From NCBI GenBank assembly GCA_018883325.1, contig VEQH01000030.1, forward strand, positions 1 through 38,413: a stretch of 38,413 nt of DNA, given 5' to 3'. The number at the start of each line of letters is the position of its first letter. Position 1 is the stretch's first letter. This DNA is from Flavobacteriales bacterium. GTDB taxonomy: Bacteria > Bacteroidota > Bacteroidia > Flavobacteriales_D > Crocinitomicaceae. A model generated the notes under the pieces. The model made no database searches and was not told the DNA's origin. It worked only from the letters and a program-made list of their open reading frames with translations. Positions 9,401-17,790 of the stretch are shown here, piece by piece. Both the position numbers and the translations under genes were made by a program.

Positions 9401-11287
9401 ACTTGTACTGGGACTGCACAAACTTTTACAATTACTGTAAATCCATCTGTAACCCCTACATTTACACAGCTTGGACCCTATTGTTTGAATAGTACACCTG
9501 GAACATTACCTTTAAACTCAACTAATTCTCCTGCTATTTCGGGTACATGGAACCCAACTACAATTAGCACTAGCGCGATTGGAACACAAACCTATACATT
9601 TACTCCAAATGCTAATCAGTGTGCGTTGAACACTTCAATGACAATTTCAATCTCAGCTTTGGTTACGCCAACATTTACACAAGTTGGGCCCTTATGTCAA
9701 AATACAGCAGCCACACTACCTACAAATTCAACAAATACACCATCAATTATTGGCACATGGAACTCAAGCACAGTAAATACAACTACTGTAGGAACAAACA
9801 TGTATACATTTACTCCGAATGCGAATCAGTGCGCTTCAACGGCAACAATGAATATTCAAATTATTACAAATCCGACAATTACCTTAACACCCCAAACGAT
9901 TTGTGCTGGACAAACACTGACAATCAATCCTACAGTGACGCCAACAGGAGGGAATTATTTGTGGTCAAATAACCAAACAACAAGCTCAATTACTGTTAGT
10001 CCAACAACTACAACTACCTATTCATTACTTTATTCACTTAGTGGATGTAACGCAAGTTCAACAGTTGTAATTACAGTAAATCCGAATGTAAGTCCATCGT
10101 TTGCTGCCGTTGGACCCTATTGCCAAAATGATACTCCTAGTTTATTAAGTACAACTTCAACAAATGGAATTTCAGGAACTTGGAATCCAAGTGTTATTTC
10201 AACGGCGACAGCTGGAACTCAAACTTATACATTCACTCCAAATACTGGAGTTTGTGCCAATAACGCCACATTAAATGTTACAGTAAATCCTTTAATCACT
10301 CCTAGTTTTAATCAAATCGGAACTCTTTGTCAAAACGATCCAAGTCCAATTTTACCAGCAAATTCAACTAATACACCAGCAATTTCTGGTATTTGGAATC
10401 CGTCGATTGTATCAACTGCGACTGTTGGAACTACAACTTTTGTATTCACGGCAAATCCAGGACAATGTGCTTCGAATGTATCAACGAATATTACTGTTGT
10501 TTCATCTCCACAACCAACAATAAATGCAAATGTTTTGGCTGGATGTGCTCCACTCAACGTAACCTTAAACACAGAATCTTTACCAAATGTAAGTTATAAT
10601 TGGAGTTCGAATGGTGTTAATATTGGTACTTCCCCAACTTTAAATACCACTTTCAACAATCCAGGTTGCTACGACATAAGTTTAACAACAAGTCTCGGAA
10701 CTTGTCAATCTACCTCCGTTATTAACGATTACATTTGTGTAGAAGCAACTCCAATTGCAGCATTTAATGTATTTCCAAACTCATTTTCAAATAGTACTGA
10801 AACTGCTCAATTTAATAATAACTCAATAGGAGCAATTTCTTATTCGTGGAACTTTGGTGATGGACAAAATTCAACAGAAGTAAATCCTTCTCATGTTTAC
10901 AGTGGATTAAATTCAAACACATTGGTAACCTTAACAGCAACTTCAACGTTAGGTTGTACAAGTTCTGTTTCCGTTGTCATTCCTTATGAAGAAGAAACAA
11001 TATTTTATGTTCCAAATACTTTTACACCTGATGAAGATGAATTTAATCAAACTTGGGGACCTGTTTTTTCAAAAGGATTTGATGAATTTAATTTTAATTT
11101 GTATGTTTACAATAGATGGGGAGAATTGATTTGGGAAAGTAAAGATGCAAAAGGAAGATGGGATGGAAACTACGGAACGAATGGTTTAAAGTGTCCACAA
11201 GGAGTTTACACATGGAAAATAGACTACAAACCGATAGAAACAGATGAAAAATTAACGATTACCGGGACGGTCAATTTATTACGATAA
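6419..11287 (+). CDS. Giant secreted CUB and Ig/PKD-repeat protein with T9SS type B sorting domain
   Basis: 1622 residues. It has a signal peptide (FFIYILCFINGNAQ), then a CUB-like domain around residues 35-150 (GGYDYLTIYNGP, CITIKFTSDNS, GGFTILAGC), a second Cys-rich domain to about residue 290, and a long run of Ig-like modules. Residues about 477-1007 are three consecutive near-identical 177-residue units. PKD-like YSWNFGDGQNS precedes the C-terminal type B T9SS sorting domain (FYVPNTFTPDEDEFNQTWGP, YNRWGELIWES). It overlaps the preceding small gene and ends 2 bases before the next one, so the three T9SS genes probably form one transcript. Likely a surface adhesin or matrix protein; binding partner unknown. 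Confidence 0.9.
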   Translation: MRSKLLPFFIYILCFINGNAQMYVMNNAGNNTTVNTCNAVIKDVGGNGADYNSNMNVTRTFCSNNGGPIRINVSFLNIEGGYDYLTIYNGPNTGSPVLASLSGFQLNNPNLFYTSTGTCITIKFTSDNSYNYDNGNYYGGFTILAGCPPQNCNGNLPASDFCDSPVQICDVDGYCGSTNGWYTIDRQNIDTYAGNSQFCGSIENNSWLSFVPTSSTVTFQLQLSNCIIGGTNGGIQFVLLQGNCNSLTRVGNNCWNQITGNQNLTFTGLTVGATYRIMVDGFAGDICNYTLLATSGVQTVSIKDAQGNTSSTICQGDCVNLTLQSSTTPTSYSWSSVPAGVTGSASTVSVCPTQSMTVSCTITGACGASSTVTYPITVKPKPVITANPNTPAICSGQSTGISLSSSIANTTYNWTVAQSGVTGAVNGSATGTGANSSYILNQTLVNNSTTPGTATYTITPTTNGCNGTPITVVVTVNPSPTMTTPPNQTLCAGQNTTTVIFSGTAGSTFAWTNNNTATGLGASGNGDIPVFVATNLTGASITSTITVTPTLGTCPGPAVNFTITVATTPTVTAPTSQTICAGASTSAINFTGTAVDYNWTNSNTSIGLGASGTGNIAAFVGTNSGTTPISGTITLTPVSGTCTGTAETFTITVNPSPTMTTPPNQTLCAGQSTTAVIFSGTAGSTFAWTNNNTATGLGASGNGDIPVFVATNSTSSTITSTITVTPTLGICPGPAVNFTITVATTPTVTAPTSQTICAGASTSAINFTGTAVDYNWTNSNTSIGLGASGTGNIASFVGINSGTTPISGTITVTPVSGTCSGTAQTFTITVNPSPTMTTPPNQTLCAGQSTTAVIFSGTAGSTFAWTNNNTATGLGASGNGDIPVFVATNSTGASITSTITVTPTLGTCPGTAVTFTITVAVTPTVTAPTSQTICAGASTTAINFTGTAVDYDWTNSNTSIGLGASGTGNIASFVGTNSGTTPISGTITVTPVSGTCTGTAQTFTITVNPSVTPTFTQLGPYCLNSTPGTLPLNSTNSPAISGTWNPTTISTSAIGTQTYTFTPNANQCALNTSMTISISALVTPTFTQVGPLCQNTAATLPTNSTNTPSIIGTWNSSTVNTTTVGTNMYTFTPNANQCASTATMNIQIITNPTITLTPQTICAGQTLTINPTVTPTGGNYLWSNNQTTSSITVSPTTTTTYSLLYSLSGCNASSTVVITVNPNVSPSFAAVGPYCQNDTPSLLSTTSTNGISGTWNPSVISTATAGTQTYTFTPNTGVCANNATLNVTVNPLITPSFNQIGTLCQNDPSPILPANSTNTPAISGIWNPSIVSTATVGTTTFVFTANPGQCASNVSTNITVVSSPQPTINANVLAGCAPLNVTLNTESLPNVSYNWSSNGVNIGTSPTLNTTFNNPGCYDISLTTSLGTCQSTSVINDYICVEATPIAAFNVFPNSFSNSTETAQFNNNSIGAISYSWNFGDGQNSTEVNPSHVYSGLNSNTLVTLTATSTLGCTSSVSVVIPYEEETIFYVPNTFTPDEDEFNQTWGPVFSKGFDEFNFNLYVYNRWGELIWESKDAKGRWDGNYGTNGLKCPQGVYTWKIDYKPIETDEKLTITGTVNLLR
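7847..9439 (+). repeat. Three tandem 531-bp coding repeats
   Basis: Three head-to-tail units start at 7847, 8378 and 8909, each exactly 531 bp (177 codons), beginning at codons for NPSPTMTTPPNQTLCAG. Each unit contains two related Ig-like modules of about 88 residues. The copies differ by scattered single-base changes only. A related 531-bp module lies at 3981-4511 in the neighbouring paralogue. Length in multiples of three keeps the frame open whatever the copy number. Confidence 0.93.
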
Positions 11288-11289
11288 AA

Positions 11290-13482
11290 ATGAAAAATCT
11301 ATTACTACTTTTTTTGATTTTCATAAATGGAAATTTACTTTTTTCACAAATAACAATTACACCTGGAGGAACAGCGTCACAATTAGCAAATAACATTGTT
11401 GCGCCAGGAATAACAGTTACTAACCCTACAATGAATTGTGCTCAAACAGCTTGTGGTACATTCACTGGTAATCTTCAAGCTGGAGGTTCACAATTGAGTA
11501 ACGGAGGCATCGTTATGACAACAGGTTCGGCAGCTAATGCTGATGGTCCAAATGGTACAGGTTCATCCTCGGCAGCAGTTGCAGGTTACGACTTTTCAGA
11601 TCCCCATTTAACTACCCAACCAGGTGCTGGAAATCCGGCTCCAAATAGAGATAATTGTGTTTTAGAATTTGATATGCAACCTAGTTGTTCTGGATTCAAT
11701 GTGAGTTTTGTTTTTGGTTCTGAAGAATATCCTGAGTTCGTAACAGGTTCTTTCAATGATGGATTTGGAATTTTTATTTCAGGTCCAAATCCTGCTGGTG
11801 GAAATTATAATAATTACAATATCGCGAGGCTTCCTAATGGTCAACTTGTTAGTATCGATAACGTAAATGCTAATGCAAACGCTCAATATTACAATACTAA
11901 CAACACTGGTGTTATTCAATACGATGGATATACAGATGGATTGACAGCACAATTAAGTGTTATTCCTTGTTCAACTTATCATGTAAAAATAATTATTGCT
12001 TATGCAGGTGATGAAAGTTACGATTCTGGTTTATTCTTAGGAGTTGGAAGTTTTAGTTGTAGTTCACCATTATTAACCGTAAACACGCCTGCTCCAATAT
12101 GCGGAGGACAAAACGCCGTATTAACAGCAACTGCTACTGGAACTGCTGGTACGTATACTTGGTCTAACGGACAAACGGGAGCATCAATTACCGTAACTCC
12201 AGCAGCGACAACAACTTATACGGTAACTTACTCCGTAAATGGTTGTAATGATGTTACCGCTTCAACTACAGTAACAGTCAACCCACCAATTCAAGCAACA
12301 TTCACTGCTTTAGGTCCATATTGTGCGACAGATACTCCTGATATCCTTCCTTCAACTTCATTAAATTCAATTCAAGGAACTTGGTCACCTGCAACAATAA
12401 ATACAGCAACTGCTAACACAACAACCTATAATTTTACTCCGAATCCAAATTCATGTGGTTTACCAAATTCTATGACAGTTGTTGTTAATCCTCAAGGTGC
12501 ACCCACATTTGCTCAATTAGGTCCATATTGTCAGGGAGACCCTGTTGATTTGCTTCCAACAACTTCAACAAATGGTGTAATTGGTACATGGACACCAGCA
12601 ACAATTGACTCAAATCTTCCTGGAAATACAACTTATAATTTTGTTCCTACTGTAGCAGAGTGTACTTCTAATGCTTCAATGGTCGTGAATGTAATTCCAA
12701 TTGCTGCACCTCCGTTTACTGCTAATGTAACAACGGGTTGTACTCCTCTTAATGTTTCATTTGCAACAACAGCAGTACCAAATGTCACTTATGATTATTC
12801 AATAAACAACAATTCTTTCGGAACTAATCCAAACGCAAATTACTCATTTACAAATGCTGGATGTTACGACATTACCTTAACGGCTACTAATAGTGGTTGT
12901 GTCCGCACAACAACAATTACAGATATGATTTGCGTGGAAACAGCTCCATCTGTTTTCTTTTCTGCTTCACCATCAATTCTTGAAAATACAAGTCAGCAAG
13001 TTGTTTTTTCAAACAATACAATTGGAGGAGAAAGTTATTTTTGGGATTTTGGAGATGGCTCAACTTCAACAGAATTAAACAACACGCATTTGTATTCAAA
13101 CATAAATGGAAATTATATAGTGACCTTAACTTCATCTACTCCTTTGGGTTGTACAAATTCATATCAAGTCACTTTGACTTACATTGATAAACCTGTTTTC
13201 TATATTCCAAATACATTTACACCTGATGAAGATCAATTTAACCAAACATGGGGACCTGTTTTCACTTCAGGTTTTGATCCATTCAACTTTGACCTTTATA
13301 TTTACAATAGATGGGGAGAGTTAATTTGGGAAAGTCATGATGCGAAAGAAAAATGGGACGGTAGTTATGGAATTAAGGGAACAAAAGTTCCTTCTGGAAT
13401 TTACTCCTATAAAATTAGATTCAAACCAACAACTACAGATGAAAAAGTGACTGTAAGTGGACATATAAATCTAATGAGATGA
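11290..13482 (+). CDS. Choice-of-anchor L domain protein with PKD and T9SS type B sorting domain
   Basis: 730 residues. A signal peptide (LLLLFLIFINGNLLFSQ) is followed by a domain of about 240 residues matching the choice-of-anchor L type: an NG-G-hydrophobic turn (LSNGGIVMTTGSA), FVFGSEEYPEFV, FNDGFGIFISGP, and YAGDESYDSGLFL. Then come three Ig-like modules of the same kind as in the two upstream proteins, a PKD-like module (YFWDFGDGSTS), and the type B T9SS C-terminal domain (FYIPNTFTPDEDQFNQTWGP, YNRWGELIWES). It starts 2 bases after the 1622-residue gene and is followed by a strong terminator, so it closes the operon. Function beyond secretion and surface attachment cannot be read. Confidence 0.92.
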   Translation: MKNLLLLFLIFINGNLLFSQITITPGGTASQLANNIVAPGITVTNPTMNCAQTACGTFTGNLQAGGSQLSNGGIVMTTGSAANADGPNGTGSSSAAVAGYDFSDPHLTTQPGAGNPAPNRDNCVLEFDMQPSCSGFNVSFVFGSEEYPEFVTGSFNDGFGIFISGPNPAGGNYNNYNIARLPNGQLVSIDNVNANANAQYYNTNNTGVIQYDGYTDGLTAQLSVIPCSTYHVKIIIAYAGDESYDSGLFLGVGSFSCSSPLLTVNTPAPICGGQNAVLTATATGTAGTYTWSNGQTGASITVTPAATTTYTVTYSVNGCNDVTASTTVTVNPPIQATFTALGPYCATDTPDILPSTSLNSIQGTWSPATINTATANTTTYNFTPNPNSCGLPNSMTVVVNPQGAPTFAQLGPYCQGDPVDLLPTTSTNGVIGTWTPATIDSNLPGNTTYNFVPTVAECTSNASMVVNVIPIAAPPFTANVTTGCTPLNVSFATTAVPNVTYDYSINNNSFGTNPNANYSFTNAGCYDITLTATNSGCVRTTTITDMICVETAPSVFFSASPSILENTSQQVVFSNNTIGGESYFWDFGDGSTSTELNNTHLYSNINGNYIVTLTSSTPLGCTNSYQVTLTYIDKPVFYIPNTFTPDEDQFNQTWGPVFTSGFDPFNFDLYIYNRWGELIWESHDAKEKWDGSYGIKGTKVPSGIYSYKIRFKPTTTDEKVTVSGHINLMR

Positions 13483-13500
13483 TAATAAAATTTTAGATTA

Positions 13501-13537
13501 AAAAAAAGCGAGACTTCATTTGAAACCTCGCTTTTTT
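13501..13537 (+). terminator. Rho-independent terminator after the T9SS operon
   Basis: Stem of A-run plus GCGAG (13501-13512) pairing with CTCGC plus T-run (13527-13537), with a short loop between. It lies 18 bases after the stop of the 730-residue protein. The A/T tracts on both sides make it potentially bidirectional, though a MITE-like element separates it from der on the other strand. Confidence 0.88.
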
Positions 13538-13553
13538 AATTTTATGTCTAATA

Positions 13554-13840
13554 ACCTGAGTTCGATTGTAAAATTGAAATTCAGATTAACATAAAAATCT
13601 GTTAGACAAGGCGTTTTATCGAAGATTTAACTTCGTTACTGCTACGCGGTAGCGGGCTAAATTGAGAGGAAACAACGAAGTATAACTGGTTTTTATGTAA
13701 ATTGAAAAGGAATACCGCTGATAAACAACGATTTACTTCACAACACTTTATCGATTTATCCCGATAAACCTTCAAAAGTATTGTTCGTAACTCATTGTTT
13801 CTGAGCGGTCTGAATCCAATTTTAATAATCGAACTCAGGT
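13554..13840. mobile_element. MITE-like element, 287 bp, with terminal inverted repeats and TAATA duplication
   Basis: The ends form an imperfect inverted repeat of about 32 bp (ACCTGAGTTCGATT at the left, AATCGAACTCAGGT at the right). The 5-bp direct repeat TAATA lies immediately outside both ends (13549-13553 and 13841-13845), the expected signature of a transposition. The inside has no convincing gene; a 97-codon frame on the minus strand crosses the right end into der and is probably chance. It fills almost the whole gap between the T9SS terminator and the stop codon of der, so it inserted only a few bases from der. No transposase is present. Confidence 0.7.
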
Positions 13841-13848
13841 TAATAAAT

Positions 13849-15159
13849 TTATTTCTTTCTGAAAAATATTTTAACAGGAACTCCTTCAAAATCAAATTGT
13901 TCTCGCAATCTATTTTCTAAAAATCGTTTGTAAGATTCTGGAACATACTGCGGTAAATTACAGAAAATAGCAAATGCTGGTGAATGCGTTGGTAACTGCT
14001 GAACGTATTTTATTTTAATATATTTACCTTTTATTGCTGGCGGTGGAGTTGCATTGATAATATCCAACATGATATCATTTAATTGTGAAGTTGCAATTTT
14101 GCGAGTTCTATTCTCGTGAACCCTCATTGCCGTCTCCAATGCTTTGTGAATACGTTGTTTTGTGATTGTCGAAGTGAATATAATCGGAACATCATTGAAT
14201 GGTGCCAATTGTTCTCTTAAATTCTTTTCATATTCAAGCATCGTATTATGGTCTTTCTCCACTAAATCCCATTTGTTTACAAGCACTACTACACCTTTTG
14301 AATTTTTCTCAATCATGTAATAAATACTCAAATCTTGTTTTTGTAAGCCTTCACTAGCGTCAACTAAAAACAAACAAACATCTGCATTTTCGATGGTACG
14401 AACTGAACGCAAAACAGAATAATATTCAATATCTTCTGTAACTTTTGCTTTCTTACGAATTCCAGCGGTATCAATTAATAAGAAATCAAAACCAAATGCT
14501 TTGTATCTTGTATGAATTGAATCTCTCGTTGTTCCAGAAATATCAGTAACAATGTTTCTTTCCTGTCCTGTGAAAGCATTAACCAAAGAAGATTTTCCAA
14601 CATTCGGACGACCAACAATTGCAAAACGAGGTAAATAGTCTTCTTCGCGAACTGATTCATCGTTTTTATCAAAATATTTTACTGCATCGTCAAGCAATTC
14701 CCCAGTTCCACTACCATTTGTTGCAGACATATCGTAAACCTCGCCTAAGCCAAAAGAATAAAATTCTGACGACATTCCTACTCTATCCGTATTGTCCACT
14801 TTATTCGCAACAATCATTACTGGTTTTTTGCTCTTACGAAGCAATTGTGCCACAACCTCATCCATTTCTACGATTCCCGTCATAACATCTACCATAAAAA
14901 CAATGACAGTTGCCTCTTGAATCGCTAACTCAACTTGTTTGCGAATTTCGCCTTCAAAAATATCTTCTTTTACAGTTGCGTATCCTCCTGTGTCAATTAC
15001 AGAAAATTGATAGCCGTTCCACTCCCCTTTTCCGTAAATTCTATCGCGCGTTACGCCACTTACTTCTTTTACAATCGCATCGCGCGATTCTGTTAATCTG
15101 TTAAATAATGTTGATTTGCCAACGTTTGGTCGACCAACAATTGCTAAAATGTTACTCAT
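13849..15159 (-). CDS. der: Ribosome assembly GTPase Der (EngA)
   Basis: 436 residues, the usual length. Two tandem GTPase domains are visible: the first has GRPNVGKS (residues 9-16), DTGG and NKVD; the second has a repeat [12 protein letters not shown] and NKWD. A KH-like C-terminal domain ends in a basic tail (FFRKK). Der binds the 50S subunit and is needed for large-subunit maturation. It lies 27 bases downstream of era on the same strand, so the two ribosome-biogenesis GTPases are probably co-transcribed. Its 3' end abuts the MITE-like element. Confidence 0.98.
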   Translation of the reverse strand: MSNILAIVGRPNVGKSTLFNRLTESRDAIVKEVSGVTRDRIYGKGEWNGYQFSVIDTGGYATVKEDIFEGEIRKQVELAIQEATVIVFMVDVMTGIVEMDEVVAQLLRKSKKPVMIVANKVDNTDRVGMSSEFYSFGLGEVYDMSATNGSGTGELLDDAVKYFDKNDESVREEDYLPRFAIVGRPNVGKSSLVNAFTGQERNIVTDISGTTRDSIHTRYKAFGFDFLLIDTAGIRKKAKVTEDIEYYSVLRSVRTIENADVCLFLVDASEGLQKQDLSIYYMIEKNSKGVVVLVNKWDLVEKDHNTMLEYEKNLREQLAPFNDVPIIFTSTITKQRIHKALETAMRVHENRTRKIATSQLNDIMLDIINATPPPAIKGKYIKIKYVQQLPTHSPAFAIFCNLPQYVPESYKRFLENRLREQFDFEGVPVKIFFRKK

Positions 15160-15186
15160 TTGATAATCCTTTCGCTAATTTGGATA

Positions 15187-16062
15187 TTAGTATCCGTATT
15201 TTTTTAATTTGGCATCTGTAGAACGCCAATCTTTATCAACTTTGACAAAGTTTTCTAGATAAACTTTAGCACCAGTAAATTTTTCAATTTCTTCGCGTGC
15301 ACTTTTCCCGATTCGTTGTAGCATTTCCCCACCTTTACCGATGATAATTCCTTTTTGAGAATCTCGTTCAACGATAATTAAGGCACGAATTTTAACCATC
15401 AATCCCTCTTCGATGTATTCTTCAATTTCTACCTGACAACTATAAGGCACTTCTTTTTCAGTGTACAGAAATATTTTCTCGCGAATAATTTCTGAAACGA
15501 AAAATCGCATTGGTCTATCTGAAATCGCATCCTTGTCGTAATAAGGAGGACTTTCAGGAATCAAGTCTAAAATTCGATTCCAAACTTGATCGATGCTAAA
15601 ACCATGCAAAGCTGAAATTGGAAAAATAAGTGCATTTGGCAATTGTTCCTGCCAATAAATAACACGTTTGGTTAATTCTTCCTGGTTTGATAAATCGATT
15701 TTATTGATGATGCACAACACTGGAACTTTCAATCGCTTGATTTTTTCCAATGTTTCTTTGTGGTTCATTTCACTTTCTTTCGTATCTGTGATGAACAACA
15801 AAACATCTGCATCTTTAATGGAAGTATTCACATAATCCATCATTGTTTCGTGCAATTTGTATGCTGCATTAACAACTCCGGGAGTATCGGAAAAAACAAT
15901 TTGATAATCTTCGTCGTTTACAATTCCTAAAATACGGTGACGTGTTGTTTGCGCTTTGGAAGTAACAATTGATAGTTTCTCTCCAACTAATTGATTCATT
16001 AGCGTTGATTTACCCACATTTGGACTCCCAACAATATTTACAAAACCTGATTTATGTGCCAT
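15187..16062 (-). CDS. era: GTPase Era, 16S rRNA and 30S maturation factor
   Basis: 291 residues, typical length. The N-terminal GTPase domain has GSPNVGKS (residues 12-19), DTPG and NKID. The C-terminal KH domain carries the GKGGEMLQRIG motif that binds the 3' end of 16S rRNA. Era acts in late 30S assembly. It is first in a two-gene unit with der and divergent from the aspartate kinase gene, with a 145-bp shared upstream region. A TAnnTTTG-type box lies 17 bases before the start. Confidence 0.98.
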   Translation of the reverse strand: MAHKSGFVNIVGSPNVGKSTLMNQLVGEKLSIVTSKAQTTRHRILGIVNDEDYQIVFSDTPGVVNAAYKLHETMMDYVNTSIKDADVLLFITDTKESEMNHKETLEKIKRLKVPVLCIINKIDLSNQEELTKRVIYWQEQLPNALIFPISALHGFSIDQVWNRILDLIPESPPYYDKDAISDRPMRFFVSEIIREKIFLYTEKEVPYSCQVEIEEYIEEGLMVKIRALIIVERDSQKGIIIGKGGEMLQRIGKSAREEIEKFTGAKVYLENFVKVDKDWRSTDAKLKKYGY

Positions 16063-16078
16063 TAAAAATAATTACCTG

Positions 16079-16086
16079 CAAAGGTA
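16079..16086 (-). promoter_or_regulatory. Putative -7 box (TACCTTTG) for era-der
   Basis: TACCTTTG on the minus strand fits the Bacteroidota TAnnTTTG -7 consensus and lies 16 bases before the era start codon. No convincing TTTG -33 box was found at the usual distance, so this is a motif match only. Confidence 0.4.
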
Positions 16087-16207
16087 GGAATTTAAAGTGG
16101 AAAGCTTGTTTTAAAAACGTCAATGAAAAGTTAAGAGATACTAATTACGTTATTAAATCACCAAATCATACACATTTAGTTAATTTTACACGCGTAATTT
16201 TTAAGAT

Positions 16208-17479
16208 ATGAAAGTTTTTAAATTTGGTGGTGCTTCAGTCAAAAATGCGGATGCAGTAAAAAATGTAGCATCCATTTTGTCACTTTTTGAAGGAGAGAAA
16301 TTAACTGTTGTTGTTTCTGCAATGGGTAAAACCACCAATAAATTAGAGGAAATTGTAACTGCCCTAAAAAACCAAAATCGCAAAGAATTTATGGGACTAA
16401 TTGAAGAATTAGAACTATTTCACGAAGACATATTGGCGGATTTATTTCCAGAAAAACACTTTACGATTTACAATACGATCGAGGCTATTTTTGAAGAATT
16501 AAAAGAAAAAATCAATAAACCTTTCTCTGAAAACACAAGTTTTGAATATGACCAAATCGTTTCCCTAGGTGAAGTGATTTCCTCTCATATAGTTGCTGTA
16601 TATCTTACTGAACAAGGCTTTTCTGCTGAATGGATGGATGCACGTCAATTAGTTCGAACTGATAACAATTACCAAGAAGGAAAAGTAGATTGGTCAAAAA
16701 CAGAATTTTTAATTCAATCTAAATTCTTACCTGCGTTTTCGAATTCAACAATTTTAGTGACTCAAGGATTTTTAGGTCATACTCCTGAAGGATTTACAAC
16801 CACACTTGGACGCGAAGGATCTGATTACACCGCTGGAATTTTTGCCTTTTGCGGAAATGCAGAAAGTGTAACCATTTGGAAAGACGTTCCAGGAATGTTA
16901 AACGCCGACCCAAAATATTTTGAAGACACTATCAAATTGGATAAAATTTCATTTAAAGAAGCAATTGAACTTTCTTACTATGGAGCAAGTGTGATTCATC
17001 CGAAAACAATAAAACCTTTACAAAACAAAGGGATTTCCTTATTTGTAAAATCATTTATTGAACCTTTAGCAGAAGGAACAGTTATTCAAAGTTCAACTTC
17101 AAATGACGAATTAGTTCCATCCTTTATTTTTAAGAAAGAACAAACGCTTTATTCCTTTACTCCAAAAGATTTTTCATTTATTGTGGAGGAAAACTTAAGC
17201 GATATCTTTAACCAATTATCATTAGCAAAAGCCAAAATAAACTTAATGCAAAATTCTGCTTTGAGTTTTTCAATCCTTGTTGACAGCCAAAAAACAAGTC
17301 CTGAAACGATTTTAAATTTATTCAGCGCAAACTATGAAGTGCGTTACAATGAAGGGCTAGAACTTGTTACAATTAGACATTACGATGAAGCAACGATTGA
17401 TAGAGTAACAAAAAACAAAGAAATTATTCTACAACAACGAACGCGACATACTGCAAGATTCGTATTAAAAAGCATTTAA
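16208..17479 (+). CDS. Aspartate kinase, monofunctional
   Basis: 423 residues. The N-terminus KFGGAS (residues 5-10) is the kinase nucleotide-binding motif, and LGREGSDYTAG and the DVPGMLNADPKYF segment are characteristic of aspartokinases. It phosphorylates aspartate, the first step toward lysine/diaminopimelate, threonine and methionine. The C-terminal ~130 residues correspond to the ACT regulatory region (SLAKAKINLMQNSALSFSILV), so feedback inhibition is expected. No homoserine dehydrogenase domain is fused. It stands alone, divergent from era. I do not assign lysC versus thrA-type isozyme naming because no pathway neighbour is present. Confidence 0.93.
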   Translation: MKVFKFGGASVKNADAVKNVASILSLFEGEKLTVVVSAMGKTTNKLEEIVTALKNQNRKEFMGLIEELELFHEDILADLFPEKHFTIYNTIEAIFEELKEKINKPFSENTSFEYDQIVSLGEVISSHIVAVYLTEQGFSAEWMDARQLVRTDNNYQEGKVDWSKTEFLIQSKFLPAFSNSTILVTQGFLGHTPEGFTTTLGREGSDYTAGIFAFCGNAESVTIWKDVPGMLNADPKYFEDTIKLDKISFKEAIELSYYGASVIHPKTIKPLQNKGISLFVKSFIEPLAEGTVIQSSTSNDELVPSFIFKKEQTLYSFTPKDFSFIVEENLSDIFNQLSLAKAKINLMQNSALSFSILVDSQKTSPETILNLFSANYEVRYNEGLELVTIRHYDEATIDRVTKNKEIILQQRTRHTARFVLKSI

Positions 17480-17518
17480 ATACCATTTTAAAGGTATAAG
17501 TTAACATTGAGTTAAACT

Positions 17519-17526
17519 TAAATTTG
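17519..17526 (+). promoter_or_regulatory. Putative -7 box (TAAATTTG) just before feoA
   Basis: TAAATTTG matches TAnnTTTG and ends only 4 bases before the feoA ATG, so if used it would give a leaderless or nearly leaderless transcript. A second feature, TTG at 17507, is too close to act as a standard -33 box. Weak evidence. Confidence 0.3.
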
Positions 17527-17530
17527 CACT

Positions 17531-17770
17531 ATGAAATCGAATTCGTTGGCAAAACAAGCATTTGGTGTAAAAGTCCAAATAAAAAACATTGAAGATTCTT
17601 CATTTTCGAATAAATTAATTGAGCTTGGATTCATTATTGGACAAACAGTTGAAGTTGTTTTTTCAGCACCTTTTGGCGATCCAATTGCAGTTGAATTAAA
17701 TGGCTCTGTGCTTTCTTTACGTTTGGAGGAAGCAGCAACAATAGAAGTAGAAAACACCGACTCACTTTAA
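17531..17770 (+). CDS. feoA: FeoA, ferrous iron transport accessory protein
   Basis: 79 residues, the normal size of the SH3-like FeoA fold. The central LIELGFIIGQTVEVVFSAPF and GDPIAVELNGSVLSLR segments are the family signature. FeoA is a cytosolic partner of the FeoB Fe2+ permease. feoB begins 20 bases downstream. The ATG at 17531 is the first in frame and gives the conserved N-terminus. Confidence 0.95.
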   Translation: MKSNSLAKQAFGVKVQIKNIEDSSFSNKLIELGFIIGQTVEVVFSAPFGDPIAVELNGSVLSLRLEEAATIEVENTDSL

Positions 17771-17790
17771 CTTTTTAGTATGTTTGTAAG

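Noticed and set aside
13602..13895. 97-codon minus-strand frame
   Set aside because: It lies within the MITE-like element and crosses into der in another frame; no domain or ribosome site.
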